A stretch of 64,000 bases of DNA, from contig CAVYHJ010000026.1 of the NCBI GenBank assembly GCA_963768165.1, positions 496,001-560,000 on the forward strand. The letters run 5' to 3'. Shown piece by piece: positions 44,702 to 54,117 of this stretch. Positions within the stretch are counted from its first letter, which is position 1. Each line of letters opens with the position of its first letter. The DNA is from CAVYHJ01 sp963768165 [NCBI: uncultured bacterium] (GTDB lineage Bacteria > UBP4 > UBA4092). Both the position numbers and the translations under genes were made by a program. The notes beneath the pieces are model-generated. The model was not told the origin of the DNA. It searched no databases and worked only from the letters and a program-made list of their open reading frames with translations.

Positions 44702-45862
44702 ATGAAAAAACGAAATGTAACACTTCTTGCGATAGCCATTTTTCTAGTAGGCATGACCTCTTTGTGTCATGCCTACGTGGCATATTATAATCTCTTTGTG
44801 GTTTCGGGAAACGATTATCCGGGGAGAATTTATCAGTTAAAAGTTTTACCCAACGGTCAAATATTAGATACCTATACCCAGTATACGATAGAGGGAAACT
44901 GGTTTGATTATGGGGCATTAGATGTCTCCTCCAATTACCAGTTTCTCTTAATTGCGAGTGATGACATTCATCGTTTTCAAATCCAATTGGATGGGAGTTT
45001 ATTCTCTTTAGGAACCACACCGAGCGCTGGTTCTCAAATTGCCATTACACCAAATGGACAAATCGTCATTGTAACCCTCAATGTAGGATCGTCAACAATC
45101 TATTCCCTTGATTCCAGTGGTGACTTAATCAACGGGACACCGGGACCAGAGATAGCTATTCCAAAAGCAGACCCTTTAGGACGCGGGGTGTTGGCAGGAA
45201 TAACTTCAGCCTTCAGTGCCTATACCATTAACTATAATACCCGTACATTGACTCAAACGACTTCATTCCTAAGAGGAGATGGGATACCTTACGGATTTAA
45301 TTTCACGCCCGATGGAAAATTGGGATTTATGTATGGTTTTAATCTCGCTCCAAATAATACAGGGGATTTATTGGTCATGAAGATTGATAGTAATTTTACT
45401 ATCACCACAACTCAAGTTTTAAATATCCCTGGCAGACCCATAGATGACTTAGCGGTGTCCAAGGATGGTAGATACCTTTGGGCTTCTGCTGGATATATAG
45501 AATTGTTTTCCATAGATACCAATGGTCTGGTTACTGATACAGGAAATAAATATTATGTACTAAATCAAACAGGTTCTTATGCACAATATCAACGCAATAC
45601 CCCTAATGGGAATCTCGCAATTGTAGAATATCTTGATTTTAATTTGGGAGGTTCTTTTGCCACGGCTTATATTAATGGGGATGGGAGTTTGACATGGACG
45701 GGATACACCTTTGCGTTTGATTCGGCGCATCCTACAGAGGGAACAGTAGTTGATTATGCCATTGTTCCGGTGTACGCAACAGGAATTCCGGAAGAGTTAT
45801 GGAAAGACCCATCCCCGGATACAATAACTACTGATTCTCAAATTCTAATTAAAAATCCCTAA
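44702..45862 (+). CDS. Secreted beta-propeller protein E3
   Basis: 386 aa. Signal peptide MKKRNVTLLAIAIFLVGMTSLCHA, then YVAYYNLFVVSGNDYPGRIYQLKVLPNG and propeller blades (LDVSSNYQFLLIASDDIHRFQIQLDG, ITPNGQIVIV, FTPDGKLGFMYG, LAVSKDGRYLWASA). It ends PEELWKDPSPDTITTDSQILIKNP. Last gene of the array; followed by a ~190-bp AT-rich gap without a clear terminator. Confidence 0.85.
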   Translation: MKKRNVTLLAIAIFLVGMTSLCHAYVAYYNLFVVSGNDYPGRIYQLKVLPNGQILDTYTQYTIEGNWFDYGALDVSSNYQFLLIASDDIHRFQIQLDGSLFSLGTTPSAGSQIAITPNGQIVIVTLNVGSSTIYSLDSSGDLINGTPGPEIAIPKADPLGRGVLAGITSAFSAYTINYNTRTLTQTTSFLRGDGIPYGFNFTPDGKLGFMYGFNLAPNNTGDLLVMKIDSNFTITTTQVLNIPGRPIDDLAVSKDGRYLWASAGYIELFSIDTNGLVTDTGNKYYVLNQTGSYAQYQRNTPNGNLAIVEYLDFNLGGSFATAYINGDGSLTWTGYTFAFDSAHPTEGTVVDYAIVPVYATGIPEELWKDPSPDTITTDSQILIKNP

Positions 45863-46054
45863 AATATTGTCCATTTAACATATTTAACTATTTAACATGA
45901 TCTATCGAACTTTAAACTAAAAGCCGGGGAGAATTTTTTTGATATTGCGTTTAGGAACACAACATTTAATGCTGTCGTCTTAACTTTGGCCTTTTGCACT
46001 ACGTCTCTTTGGTGAAAACTATTTTATCATCCGCTTTCTGGAAATGAAATATTC

Positions 46055-48163
46055 TTACAATGGCACTGAACCGGATTCTATGGATTTAAGCATCCTGGTG
46101 GGCCCATCCCAATTACTTGTCAAACGCTCTTGTTCTAAAATTCGCCGTGCTTCTTCTATCTTGTGCAATGCCAGATAGGATTGCGCCAGGTTGATGGCAA
46201 TTTGTTGACGGTATCTTCCCTTGTACTCCTGCAGCGCGATTTTAAAATCGGCTATAGCTTGTTCATGTTCATCGAGGATTTGATGCAATCCACCGCGAAT
46301 TCGATAGAAATCCCCCCTTTGTCCTTTCTCCAGTCCAAACTTTTTAATAGCCTCCCCTTCCAATAGTTTGTCCCGTGCCATTTTCTTCTCCGCTTCAGTC
46401 AATGTTTTATGAGTCATCTTGGAACAGAATAAAAGGTTCATTGCAAGATGAAGATTATAGAGTGTAAAGTCCTTTCCCTGATTTAAAGCTCGTTGAAAAT
46501 AAGGTTGCGCTTCTGACAACATCCCCCTTTCATAATAGGCGTCGCCGACATACATCGTTAAATCCGGCGGATATGGGTGATTATGTAAATCTGCATGCCA
46601 CCGTTGCACAGCAATTTTTTCAATCGGAGTAAAACCGGTTGCAATGGAATACGCGACCTTTTGATAATAATCGCGTGCAAGTTCATTATTGGCGTCCATG
46701 GGAGGTTTTTCCCATAAGCCAGCTACATTTACCGCGACTTCATATTCCTTATATTTGCTGTATCCCTGTAAAGTCGCCAGTTCCTTCCAATCCGATTGAA
46801 CCGCGCTCGTGGAATTATCCAATGAAGCCCATTGATGTGATTTTAGAGTATCGTATATAGTCCGTGCCAATAGCACTTGTCCTTCGATGGACGGATGGAG
46901 ATGGTCCACCATCAAACGCCAGCCGATTCCCACAGGTTCAAGTTGATGAAATTGAGTTTCGACATCCGCCAGCCACACATTTTCCTTTTTTGCCAAATCT
47001 CGAATCAAATCGTTGGTCGTTTCCGCCGCCCGCCAGGGCATTTCATCCAAATCCTTGGCACGCTGATATTCCCAAAGGAGAAAAGTAGTATCGCCGTATA
47101 TATCCAATGCCTGCGCATAGCGGTAATGGGTTAAGGCATGGTTGGGAAACACTTGTGAAGCTGTTTTTAAACATTGCACCGCATCCGCTTTATTCTGTTG
47201 CAGATATTTCATTCCTAATTCAAAATTATTCTGCCACTGTTTTGCTTTTTCCTGAGTTAATGATTTTGCATCGGCAGAACGTATTGGCGCTACGTCTCTT
47301 TCATTAGATACCAGGGTACATAATATGACCGGCACATTTCTTTTTTTTGAAGACTCTACAATAAGTTGTAAATGTCGTAATAAATTTTTTTGAGCGGATT
47401 GACGTAAACTATCGTCCACGGGGATACTGTTGGTTTTTGCCATAATCTCAATCAAGTCTTTTCGCTGGGTGGAATGTTTGGAAAATAATTCCATCAGTTT
47501 TATCATTCCCTGATAAAGTCCCAGACCGCGAAACAAGTAAATCGCGTTCATTTCCCATTCTAGCGTCCCGACAGATTGCAAACTGGCAACTCCAAAAGCA
47601 CCGAAATATTCATTATGTCCGGCGTACACGATAATTAAGTCCGGCTCATAAGCAAGAGCCTGTTCGGTAATCTTCCAAACTGGATAACTGGCGGCAGCGG
47701 TGACTCCTAAATTAATGACATCAACTCTCTTGTTTGGCAATGCCTGTTGCAGCATCACCGCTAGGAACGCGGGTGAGCACAAGGTCTTGGGATAAGGAAA
47801 CCCCTGGATAGTAGATTCGCCAACGACAAATACTCGTAATTCATCTTTGGGTTTGGGAACCAATATCCGTTGAGTGATTAATCCTCCGGATTCCCGTTCC
47901 TGTCCTTTGGCATGTGCCATAAAGAAAATTGATTGGGCAGCAGGATTGGACACGTAAATTTGTTTGCCGGAGGAATCTTTCATCACCGGTATAAATAACG
48001 TGGGATGCCCGCCAATACCGCATATCCGCAAGATGATTTCTATCAATACAATGAGACCGAATGAAAAACCTAGCAAAATGAATTTTTGCCAGATTTTCAA
48101 AGGCTTCAAATTATTAGTGTTTCCTGTTTTTGTAAAAATAATCAAACTCCGATTAGATTTCAT
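46055..48163 (-). CDS. Membrane-anchored SGNH-hydrolase/TPR protein
   Basis: 702 aa. Basic N-terminus, a membrane segment at ~27-46, then an SGNH/GDSL-like domain: block I VFVVGESTIQG (Ser ~117), block II region VINLGVTAAASYP, block III VYAGHNEYFG (Asn ~184) and block V DHLHPSIEGQ (~425). TPR-like helices are inserted before block V, and further TPRs fill residues ~530-700. Family members hydrolyse esters, often acetyl groups on cell-envelope glycans; the substrate is not known. It faces priA across 36 bp in the same orientation. Confidence 0.82.
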   Translation of the reverse strand: MKSNRSLIIFTKTGNTNNLKPLKIWQKFILLGFSFGLIVLIEIILRICGIGGHPTLFIPVMKDSSGKQIYVSNPAAQSIFFMAHAKGQERESGGLITQRILVPKPKDELRVFVVGESTIQGFPYPKTLCSPAFLAVMLQQALPNKRVDVINLGVTAAASYPVWKITEQALAYEPDLIIVYAGHNEYFGAFGVASLQSVGTLEWEMNAIYLFRGLGLYQGMIKLMELFSKHSTQRKDLIEIMAKTNSIPVDDSLRQSAQKNLLRHLQLIVESSKKRNVPVILCTLVSNERDVAPIRSADAKSLTQEKAKQWQNNFELGMKYLQQNKADAVQCLKTASQVFPNHALTHYRYAQALDIYGDTTFLLWEYQRAKDLDEMPWRAAETTNDLIRDLAKKENVWLADVETQFHQLEPVGIGWRLMVDHLHPSIEGQVLLARTIYDTLKSHQWASLDNSTSAVQSDWKELATLQGYSKYKEYEVAVNVAGLWEKPPMDANNELARDYYQKVAYSIATGFTPIEKIAVQRWHADLHNHPYPPDLTMYVGDAYYERGMLSEAQPYFQRALNQGKDFTLYNLHLAMNLLFCSKMTHKTLTEAEKKMARDKLLEGEAIKKFGLEKGQRGDFYRIRGGLHQILDEHEQAIADFKIALQEYKGRYRQQIAINLAQSYLALHKIEEARRILEQERLTSNWDGPTRMLKSIESGSVPL

Positions 48164-48199
48164 CCAAGCCGTTATCTTATCATGAGTAATTACAATAAA

Positions 48200-50254
48200 T
48201 TATTGAATCATTAAAGGATCCATATCGATGGTGATGGATATACCGGCCAATTTGACACGGGTGGGGAGTTCGGAAACAACATATTCATAAAGTTCCTGGA
48301 GAAGAGTAGAGCGAGTGCATTTCAATAAAACATGATAGCGATATTTATCTTTCAATTTGGCCTTGGGGGCAGCGGAAGGCCCGTACACTTCAACCGATTG
48401 ATACTCTTCGGCTTTACTTTTTTCTTTCACGATGAGAGCGACATGTTCCGCGATAGATTTGGCATGTTGCTGGGAAGAATGTTGCATGAGCATCACTAAT
48501 AAGCGGCTGTAAGGGGGAAAGAAAACTTTTTTACGGTTCTGCAACTCCCGTTCATAGAATTGGTGCCGTTCACCTTTGAGAACAGCCTGCAAAGAATAAT
48601 GCGAAGGGTTGTATGTTTGTATTAAAACTTCTCCCGGCACATTTCCTCGTCCCGCCCGACCAGAGACCTGCGTCAATAAAGCGTACGCCCGTTCCGCTGA
48701 GCGGAAATCGGGCAGATTGATAAGCATATCCGCGTTAATAACCCCCACCAATGTCACATTGGGAATATCCATGCCCTTGGCGATCATCTGGGTTCCCAAT
48801 AGAACATCAGTCTTGCCACAAATAAAATTTTCCAGAACGTGCTCATATTCCCCGCGCTTTTTGGCGACATCCACATCCAATCGAGCGGTCCGCGCGGAAG
48901 GAAATAATTTTTCAACTTCTGTTTCCACTTGTTGAGTTCCTAGTCCAAGGTAGCGAATCAACTCCGCCCCGCAAGAGGGACATATAACCGGTGCGCTATA
49001 CCGCAACCCACAATAATGACAATGAGCCTTGGAGGTGACTTGATGAAAGGTCAAAGGAATCGAACAACGGTTACAACTCACCGCGCGTCCGCACGACCGG
49101 CAAAGTAAAATCGTAGAGAATCCCCGACGGTTTAAAAATAATAATACCTGCTCTTTTTTCTCCAACCGTGCAGCAATCGCATTTTGTAAAGAAGATGAAA
49201 TAATTTGATTCCCTTGGGGCAAATCCCATTCCTGCCGCATATCAATAATCCGGCAATGGGGCATGACCCGATCATCAATTCGTTGGGTTAATTCCACACA
49301 TTTATATTTTTTGGTTTGGGCGTGAAAATAGGATTCCAAAGATGGCGTGGCGCTACCGAGAAGTACAGTAGCATTAAGATATTTCCCTCGCATGACTGCA
49401 ACATCCCGCGCATTATATCGTGGAGAATTTTCCTGTTTAAAACTCGTTTCGTGTTCCTCATCCACGATAATTAAACCCAATTGACGGACAGGAGCGAATA
49501 CCGCCGAACGAACGCCAATTATTACCCGTGCTTCTCCCTGCCGGATTCTCCGCCAATCTTTGGTTCTTTCCTTTCCCAATAATCCGCTATGCAAAACTGC
49601 GATTTTCTCACCAAATCTTTCGCGGAACCGCTGAATTAATTGATAGGTTAACGCAATCTCAGGAACCAGGATTAAAGCATTTTTTTTCTGCGCTAAAACA
49701 TGCGCGATGGATTGCAGATAAATCTCTGTTTTCCCGCTCCCCGTAACCCCATAAAGTAGGATCACATTAAATTTTTTAGATTCCAAACTTTCACAAACCG
49801 TTTTTAAGGCTTTCTCTTGTTCCTCGGTGGGTTGAAGGTGGACGGGGATATCGAATATATGATGTTCATAAAGTTCCACCTTATCCAATAATTCCGAAGA
49901 AATAGAATGTTTTCCTCTACTCGAAGGAGGGGCAGCGGCATGAACCGCTTCTCCCAACGAACACAAATAATATTCAGATATCCATCGCGTTAACTGCATT
50001 AATTCTTTATCTAATGCGGGATAGGGGTCTAAAACTCGCAAGATATCTTTGGTCTTTTCAAATTCTGTCTGCTCTTTAAATCCCATGATAATTCCCAACA
50101 GTTTTTTATCTTTGCGGCCGAAAGGAACCAAAACTCTTGACCCTACTTGTATGAATTCCGCCAATGTTTCCGGGATTCTATAAGTGAACAAACCCGGCAC
50201 TGGAAGATTTAAAGCAATATCCGCATAACGCGGTTGAATCTCAGAAGTTGACAT
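48200..50254 (-). CDS. priA: Primosomal protein N' (replication restart helicase PriA)
   Basis: 684 aa from the ATG at 50252-50254. N-terminal 3'-DNA-binding domain (YADIALNLPVPGLFTYRIP...VGSRVLVPFG). Helicase motifs: Walker A YGVTGSGKTEIYLQ, DEEH box LIIVDEEHETSFKQE, GSATPSLES and GTQMIAKGMDIPNVTLVGV...QVSGRAGR. Eight Cys in four pairs (CRSC, CNRC, CHYC, CPSC) for two zinc sites. It restarts stalled forks. The start codon falls at the edge of an IS481-like element, and the frame stays open into it as far as 50311. The stop of the transposase lies 4 nt before this ATG, so translation may be coupled to the transposase. Confidence 0.95.
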   Translation of the reverse strand: MSTSEIQPRYADIALNLPVPGLFTYRIPETLAEFIQVGSRVLVPFGRKDKKLLGIIMGFKEQTEFEKTKDILRVLDPYPALDKELMQLTRWISEYYLCSLGEAVHAAAPPSSRGKHSISSELLDKVELYEHHIFDIPVHLQPTEEQEKALKTVCESLESKKFNVILLYGVTGSGKTEIYLQSIAHVLAQKKNALILVPEIALTYQLIQRFRERFGEKIAVLHSGLLGKERTKDWRRIRQGEARVIIGVRSAVFAPVRQLGLIIVDEEHETSFKQENSPRYNARDVAVMRGKYLNATVLLGSATPSLESYFHAQTKKYKCVELTQRIDDRVMPHCRIIDMRQEWDLPQGNQIISSSLQNAIAARLEKKEQVLLFLNRRGFSTILLCRSCGRAVSCNRCSIPLTFHQVTSKAHCHYCGLRYSAPVICPSCGAELIRYLGLGTQQVETEVEKLFPSARTARLDVDVAKKRGEYEHVLENFICGKTDVLLGTQMIAKGMDIPNVTLVGVINADMLINLPDFRSAERAYALLTQVSGRAGRGNVPGEVLIQTYNPSHYSLQAVLKGERHQFYERELQNRKKVFFPPYSRLLVMLMQHSSQQHAKSIAEHVALIVKEKSKAEEYQSVEVYGPSAAPKAKLKDKYRYHVLLKCTRSTLLQELYEYVVSELPTRVKLAGISITIDMDPLMIQ

Positions 50255-51269
50255 TGTTTTAGGTACGAACATTTGGCGGTTTAGGTTTTTGGTATTGTGC
50301 CATGAACTCATTGGGTGATTTGCCCAGTAAGCCGCAATGTTCCAGATGATTGTATTCTATATTCCAGCGTTTCAATTTATTTTGCAAGTCTTGGAAGTTC
50401 TGGAAGGTGTTTTGGTCATAAAATTTCTCCTGGTCTTCCCGGTGACTTCGTTCGACGGTTCCATTTTGCGCGGGCTTTCCCGGATCAATAAGATAATGCA
50501 CTATATTTCTTTCTTGGCAAAAGACATCCAGCGGGTGAAGGGTTTTCAGGGTTCGATCACGGCGTTTGTTTACGCCGGTGTAGTAGTTGGTGAAGATCAC
50601 CCCGTTGTCAGTTTTAATCGCTTGTATTCTATGAGGGAAACGATCCAGGACCTCTTTTAAAAACCGGAGAGAGTGGAAACTGGATTGTTCGTCATAGACC
50701 GCCAAATGTCTCCAGCGGGACGCCAGATCAATGGCGGTATACTGATAATAGCGTTGTCCCGCTACCTTTCCGGGAACATACTTCACATCGATCTCTAGAA
50801 GTTCACCGACCGATCGTGGTGCTTTCAAATACTTGTATTTCATTTTCTTCACCCGATATTTCCTCACCAACCCTTCTTTCTTCAAGATCTTCCCGATAGT
50901 CCGTGCATGAATCCTCACTCCTTCTTTGGCCAAGTGCCAATGGATCTTTAGAGCGCACTTTTTCGTTTTCTTCCGGATTTCCAGAATTCTCTCTTTCACT
51001 CGGAGAGTGGTTTCTTTTGTACAAGTTTTGGGTCGGGTGGATTGCGGCTCCAAAGCCTTCTCTCCTCCTTTCCGATACGCCGCCGCCCATCGCTCCAAAC
51101 TTCGTTGGCTGTGTGGACAAATCTTACACACCTCCTTTAACCGTATCTCTTTCTTTATTATAGGTAATACCCAGCGTAATCGTTCCTCTTGAATCGTCGT
51201 TGCCATACGTATAGACATCTCCTCATTCTAAAAAACCCGCCATATGTCTGTACACATTACCACATTTAC
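50253..51269 (-). mobile_element. IS481-like insertion sequence at the priA start
   Basis: About 1.0 kb with one transposase. Imperfect inverted ends: TGTTTTAGGTACGAACATTT (from 50255) versus TGTGGTAATGTGTACAGACA (from 51264 inward), sharing the inner block ATxTGGCGG. TTGAC flanks both sides (50248-50252 and 51270-51274), a possible 5-bp target duplication. The exact ends are uncertain by a few bases. Confidence 0.75.
50259..51218 (-). CDS. IS481-family transposase (DDE integrase core)
   Basis: 319 aa. N-terminal helix-turn-helix (KEVCKICPHSQRSLERWAAAYRKGG), a second HTH (ALKIHWHLAKEGVRIHARTIGKILKKEGL), then the rve core. Catalytic acidic residues are present: D in LLEIDVKYVPG, D in IKTDNGVIFT and E in NGTVERSHREDQEKFYD. 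The C-terminus is complete (HCGLLGKSPNEFMAQY). It appears intact. ATG 51218 or 51206 may be the start. Confidence 0.9.
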   Translation of the reverse strand: MSIRMATTIQEERLRWVLPIIKKEIRLKEVCKICPHSQRSLERWAAAYRKGGEKALEPQSTRPKTCTKETTLRVKERILEIRKKTKKCALKIHWHLAKEGVRIHARTIGKILKKEGLVRKYRVKKMKYKYLKAPRSVGELLEIDVKYVPGKVAGQRYYQYTAIDLASRWRHLAVYDEQSSFHSLRFLKEVLDRFPHRIQAIKTDNGVIFTNYYTGVNKRRDRTLKTLHPLDVFCQERNIVHYLIDPGKPAQNGTVERSHREDQEKFYDQNTFQNFQDLQNKLKRWNIEYNHLEHCGLLGKSPNEFMAQYQKPKPPNVRT

Positions 51270-51298
51270 TTGACGCCTGCCTTATTGAAATCTACAAT
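51270..51298 (+). promoter_or_regulatory. Sigma70-type promoter of the TPR gene, abutting the IS end
   Basis: TTGACG, an exact 17-bp spacer and TACAAT. The -35 bases TTGAC coincide with the putative target duplication of the neighbouring IS, so the element seems to have landed in this promoter while leaving one -35 copy intact. Confidence 0.6.
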
Positions 51299-51342
51299 AG
51301 ATAGAAAGATATATTTTATTCCCATACGTTTTCAAGGTTGGT

Positions 51343-53124
51343 ATGATCCATATTTTAAATAAAAAAATGTTTTGTTTATTCAACCAAAATCATTCTATCA
51401 TTCTGGCTGTTCTTCTCCTAGCCCTTGGCGGAATATATCCAACTCCATCTTTCGCGCAAGAAAATTTACAACAAGTAATACAAGCAGACCGGGATACCGA
51501 TTACTTATCGGAAATTTATTCCATCTATATGATAGGTACCATGGAGAAAATGCAGGAGAATTATGACGATGCAACTAAAATTTTTCAACAAGGAATCGCG
51601 CTGGATTCCACGGAGTCAAGATTCTATCAAGAAATTGCCGAATGTAAATATGCACAAGAGTCCATCAACCCAGCTTTGGAATATGCACTGAAAGCCGATA
51701 AATTGGACCCTTTCGCGCCCCGTGTTCATCTCTTATTAGGAATGATTTATGCGGGACAAAACGAGCATCATCACGCCATTAGTGAATTAACCACTACCCT
51801 CGCGCTGGATTCCAGTTCGGTGAATGCCGAATCTTTGGTAGCAGAAGAATATCTGCATATAGGAGATACGGATAATGCCATCTTGTATTATGAAAAAACC
51901 ATACGGCTTGACCCTTCGGATATATTATCGCAACTCCAATTAGGTAACCTTTATTTCCAAAAAAAGCAATATCAAAACGCGTCGGAATGCTTTAAACGTG
52001 TCACGGAATTGAATCCTCGTTATCCACTAGCCTATGTCAATCTGGGTTGGACTTTGGAACTTTTAGGTAAAGTATCTGAAGCCGAATCTACTTATCACAA
52101 GTCGATTAATCTTGATCCTGATAATTTATTTGTCCATCAACGCTTAGGTACAATCTACCTCGACCGGGATTCCTACACCCAAGCTAGTGCGGAATTTTTC
52201 CAAATTCTGCAACATGATCCAAAAAATCTGGTGGCGAAAGAATTTATGAGTGAAATATTTTTCAACATGAAAAACTATTCCGCCGCCAAAGAATACCTGC
52301 AATCCGTACTTTCCGAAAGGAAAGATTCTCCATTACCCTTGCTTTATATGGGGTTTATCGCCAACGAGGAAAATAATCCGGATGAGGCATTTAATTATTT
52401 TGAAAAGGCTTTTTCTCAAAAAGAAGACGCCCGTGAAATGTATACCCAGTTTTATTTGCAGTTTGATAAACAAAAAGAATATAAGCAGGCGATATTTTAC
52501 TTAGAAAAAATGTCTTCTCGCCATCCGGAAAGTTGGATGGCTGATTATTATTTGGCATTGAGTTATGAAACAGTCGGAGATACCGCCAAAACCCTCCATT
52601 ATTTTGAAAGTGCCATTTCCAAAAATCCCACTGATTCTGAAATGTATTATCAATTGGGAAATCTCTATGACCAGAGGGGGCGGAGCGAAGATGCCATTAC
52701 AGCGATCACCAAAGCCATCCAACTCAACCCGCTTGACCCTGACCCGTATAATTATTTGGGATATATGTTTGCGGAAAAGGGTATCCGGTTGGATGAAGCG
52801 CAAAAATACGTGGAAAAAGCATTAGAAATAACCCCCCATGCCGGATATATTGTGGATAGTCTCGGCTGGATATTTTATAAGAAGGGAATGTATCCCCAGG
52901 CACTATCAAAACTTCTGGAAGCGGCAACATTGACTCCCGATGACGCAGTTATTTACGACCATTTGGGAGATGCCTATGAAAAAAATGGACAAATCGAAAA
53001 AGCTGTTGAAACTTGGGAAAAAGCCCTTAAACTAGATCCCACAGATAAAGAAATTAAACGGAAACTGGATCAGATAGATACCAAAAAATTACGGAAATCA
53101 AAAGAATCCGAGAATGTGCAATAG
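51343..53124 (+). CDS. Exported TPR-repeat protein
   Basis: 593 aa. Signal peptide with hydrophobic core IILAVLLLALGGIYP and cleavage near PSFA-QE. The rest is ~15 tetratricopeptide repeats (for example AILYYEKTIRLDPSDILSQLQLGNLYFQKKQYQNASECFKRV and DAITAITKAIQLNPLDPDPYNYLGYMFAEKGIRLDEAQKYVEKAL). It ends in a Lys-rich tail. Probably a periplasmic protein-interaction scaffold. Its last 27 bp overlap a small gene on the opposite strand. Confidence 0.9.
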   Translation: MIHILNKKMFCLFNQNHSIILAVLLLALGGIYPTPSFAQENLQQVIQADRDTDYLSEIYSIYMIGTMEKMQENYDDATKIFQQGIALDSTESRFYQEIAECKYAQESINPALEYALKADKLDPFAPRVHLLLGMIYAGQNEHHHAISELTTTLALDSSSVNAESLVAEEYLHIGDTDNAILYYEKTIRLDPSDILSQLQLGNLYFQKKQYQNASECFKRVTELNPRYPLAYVNLGWTLELLGKVSEAESTYHKSINLDPDNLFVHQRLGTIYLDRDSYTQASAEFFQILQHDPKNLVAKEFMSEIFFNMKNYSAAKEYLQSVLSERKDSPLPLLYMGFIANEENNPDEAFNYFEKAFSQKEDAREMYTQFYLQFDKQKEYKQAIFYLEKMSSRHPESWMADYYLALSYETVGDTAKTLHYFESAISKNPTDSEMYYQLGNLYDQRGRSEDAITAITKAIQLNPLDPDPYNYLGYMFAEKGIRLDEAQKYVEKALEITPHAGYIVDSLGWIFYKKGMYPQALSKLLEAATLTPDDAVIYDHLGDAYEKNGQIEKAVETWEKALKLDPTDKEIKRKLDQIDTKKLRKSKESENVQ

Positions 53125-53310
53125 ATACCCTATTCCACCCAATACGAGTATCCAACCGAACTTTTTTTCAAATACCAGCGCTAGAATAAATCCGCCGACA
53201 ATCAAAAGCAAAGTAATAAGTCCGGAGGTTAAATTCTCTGTAAACATGGCTTGAAATTTCGGTAACATATCCCAGTCCATCAGAATTCGGTTAGACCATT
53301 CACCAATCAT
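53098..53310 (-). CDS. Small membrane protein upstream-region partner of the pss/psd group
   Basis: 70 aa with two hydrophobic stretches (LITLLLIVGGFILALVF and FGWILVLGGIGYLLHILGFF). Strong ribosome-binding site GGAAGGAG before the ATG at 53310. It lies 15 bp after the pssA stop in the same direction, so it is probably the last gene of a psd-pssA-orf operon. No family recognised. Confidence 0.65.
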   Translation of the reverse strand: MIGEWSNRILMDWDMLPKFQAMFTENLTSGLITLLLIVGGFILALVFEKKFGWILVLGGIGYLLHILGFF

Positions 53311-53325
53311 TTTTACACTCCTTCC

Positions 53326-54117
53326 TTAAGACCCCAAACTTTTTTCAACTGGCACGGGAATATAATTACCGATACCAGGTAATTTCCAAACGGGAATCCG
53401 TAAACCTGTGGCGATACCCAATAAAGTATACAAAGCAAAAAAGGAAAATATCATGATTTCAATATGTTCCGATTCCATGATAAGTATACCAATTACCAAC
53501 ACAACCATGACCAAAGAATGGAACTCCCGTTTCTTTTCCAACCGAGCTTTTTTTAAACTCATATAAGGAATTTTACTGACCATTAAAAGTCCTAGAAGAA
53601 ACGCTAACAAGGGTGTCCATCTCACCATATATGTCCATTGATACCGTTCATAAACCATTATACTGGATAATAGCATCCCTGCCGCTGCCGGTATTGGCAT
53701 TCCGACAAACCCCTGGCTTTCTTCACTGCGTACTTGTACATTAAATCTCGCCAAACGCATAGCTCCGCAAATCACATACATGGCACAAGCCGCCAGCGCG
53801 ATACGAATTCCAATTTCATGCGCCAATTTGTAAACTACAATCGCGGGAACTACACCAAAAGAAACCAAATCAGACAACGAATCATAGTTTAATCCAAAAC
53901 TGCTTGCCGTACCGGTCATTCGCGCCACTTTCCCATCCAGCCCATCCATAACGACGGCAATCAGTACAAACCAAATACACAGTTCCAGTTTGTCATTCAT
54001 ATCGTAAACCAATGCCAGAAATCCACAAAACAAACTCATGGTCGTAAATAAATTCGGCAATATATAAATCCGTTTACTGGATTTAATTCTTTGTTTAATT
54101 GGCATTCGTCTTGGCAT
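53326..54117 (-). CDS. pssA: CDP-diacylglycerol-serine O-phosphatidyltransferase
   Basis: 263 aa integral membrane enzyme making phosphatidylserine. The CDP-alcohol phosphotransferase motif is complete: DGLDGKVARMTG...FG...DSLSD (~residues 58-83), with the four metal/catalytic Asp. About eight hydrophobic helices. I chose ATG 54117, with GGGAGG 10 nt upstream; ATG 54105 and GTG 54150 are possible. The 5' end overlaps psd, so they are translationally coupled. The C-terminal part is longer than in minimal PssA. Confidence 0.93.
   Translation of the reverse strand: MPRRMPIKQRIKSSKRIYILPNLFTTMSLFCGFLALVYDMNDKLELCIWFVLIAVVMDGLDGKVARMTGTASSFGLNYDSLSDLVSFGVVPAIVVYKLAHEIGIRIALAACAMYVICGAMRLARFNVQVRSEESQGFVGMPIPAAAGMLLSSIMVYERYQWTYMVRWTPLLAFLLGLLMVSKIPYMSLKKARLEKKREFHSLVMVVLVIGILIMESEHIEIMIFSFFALYTLLGIATGLRIPVWKLPGIGNYIPVPVEKSLGS

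Noticed and set aside
27319-45862. CRISPR or simple tandem repeat array
   Set aside because: The repeats are kilobase-scale gene duplications with diverged copies, with no short regular repeats or spacers.
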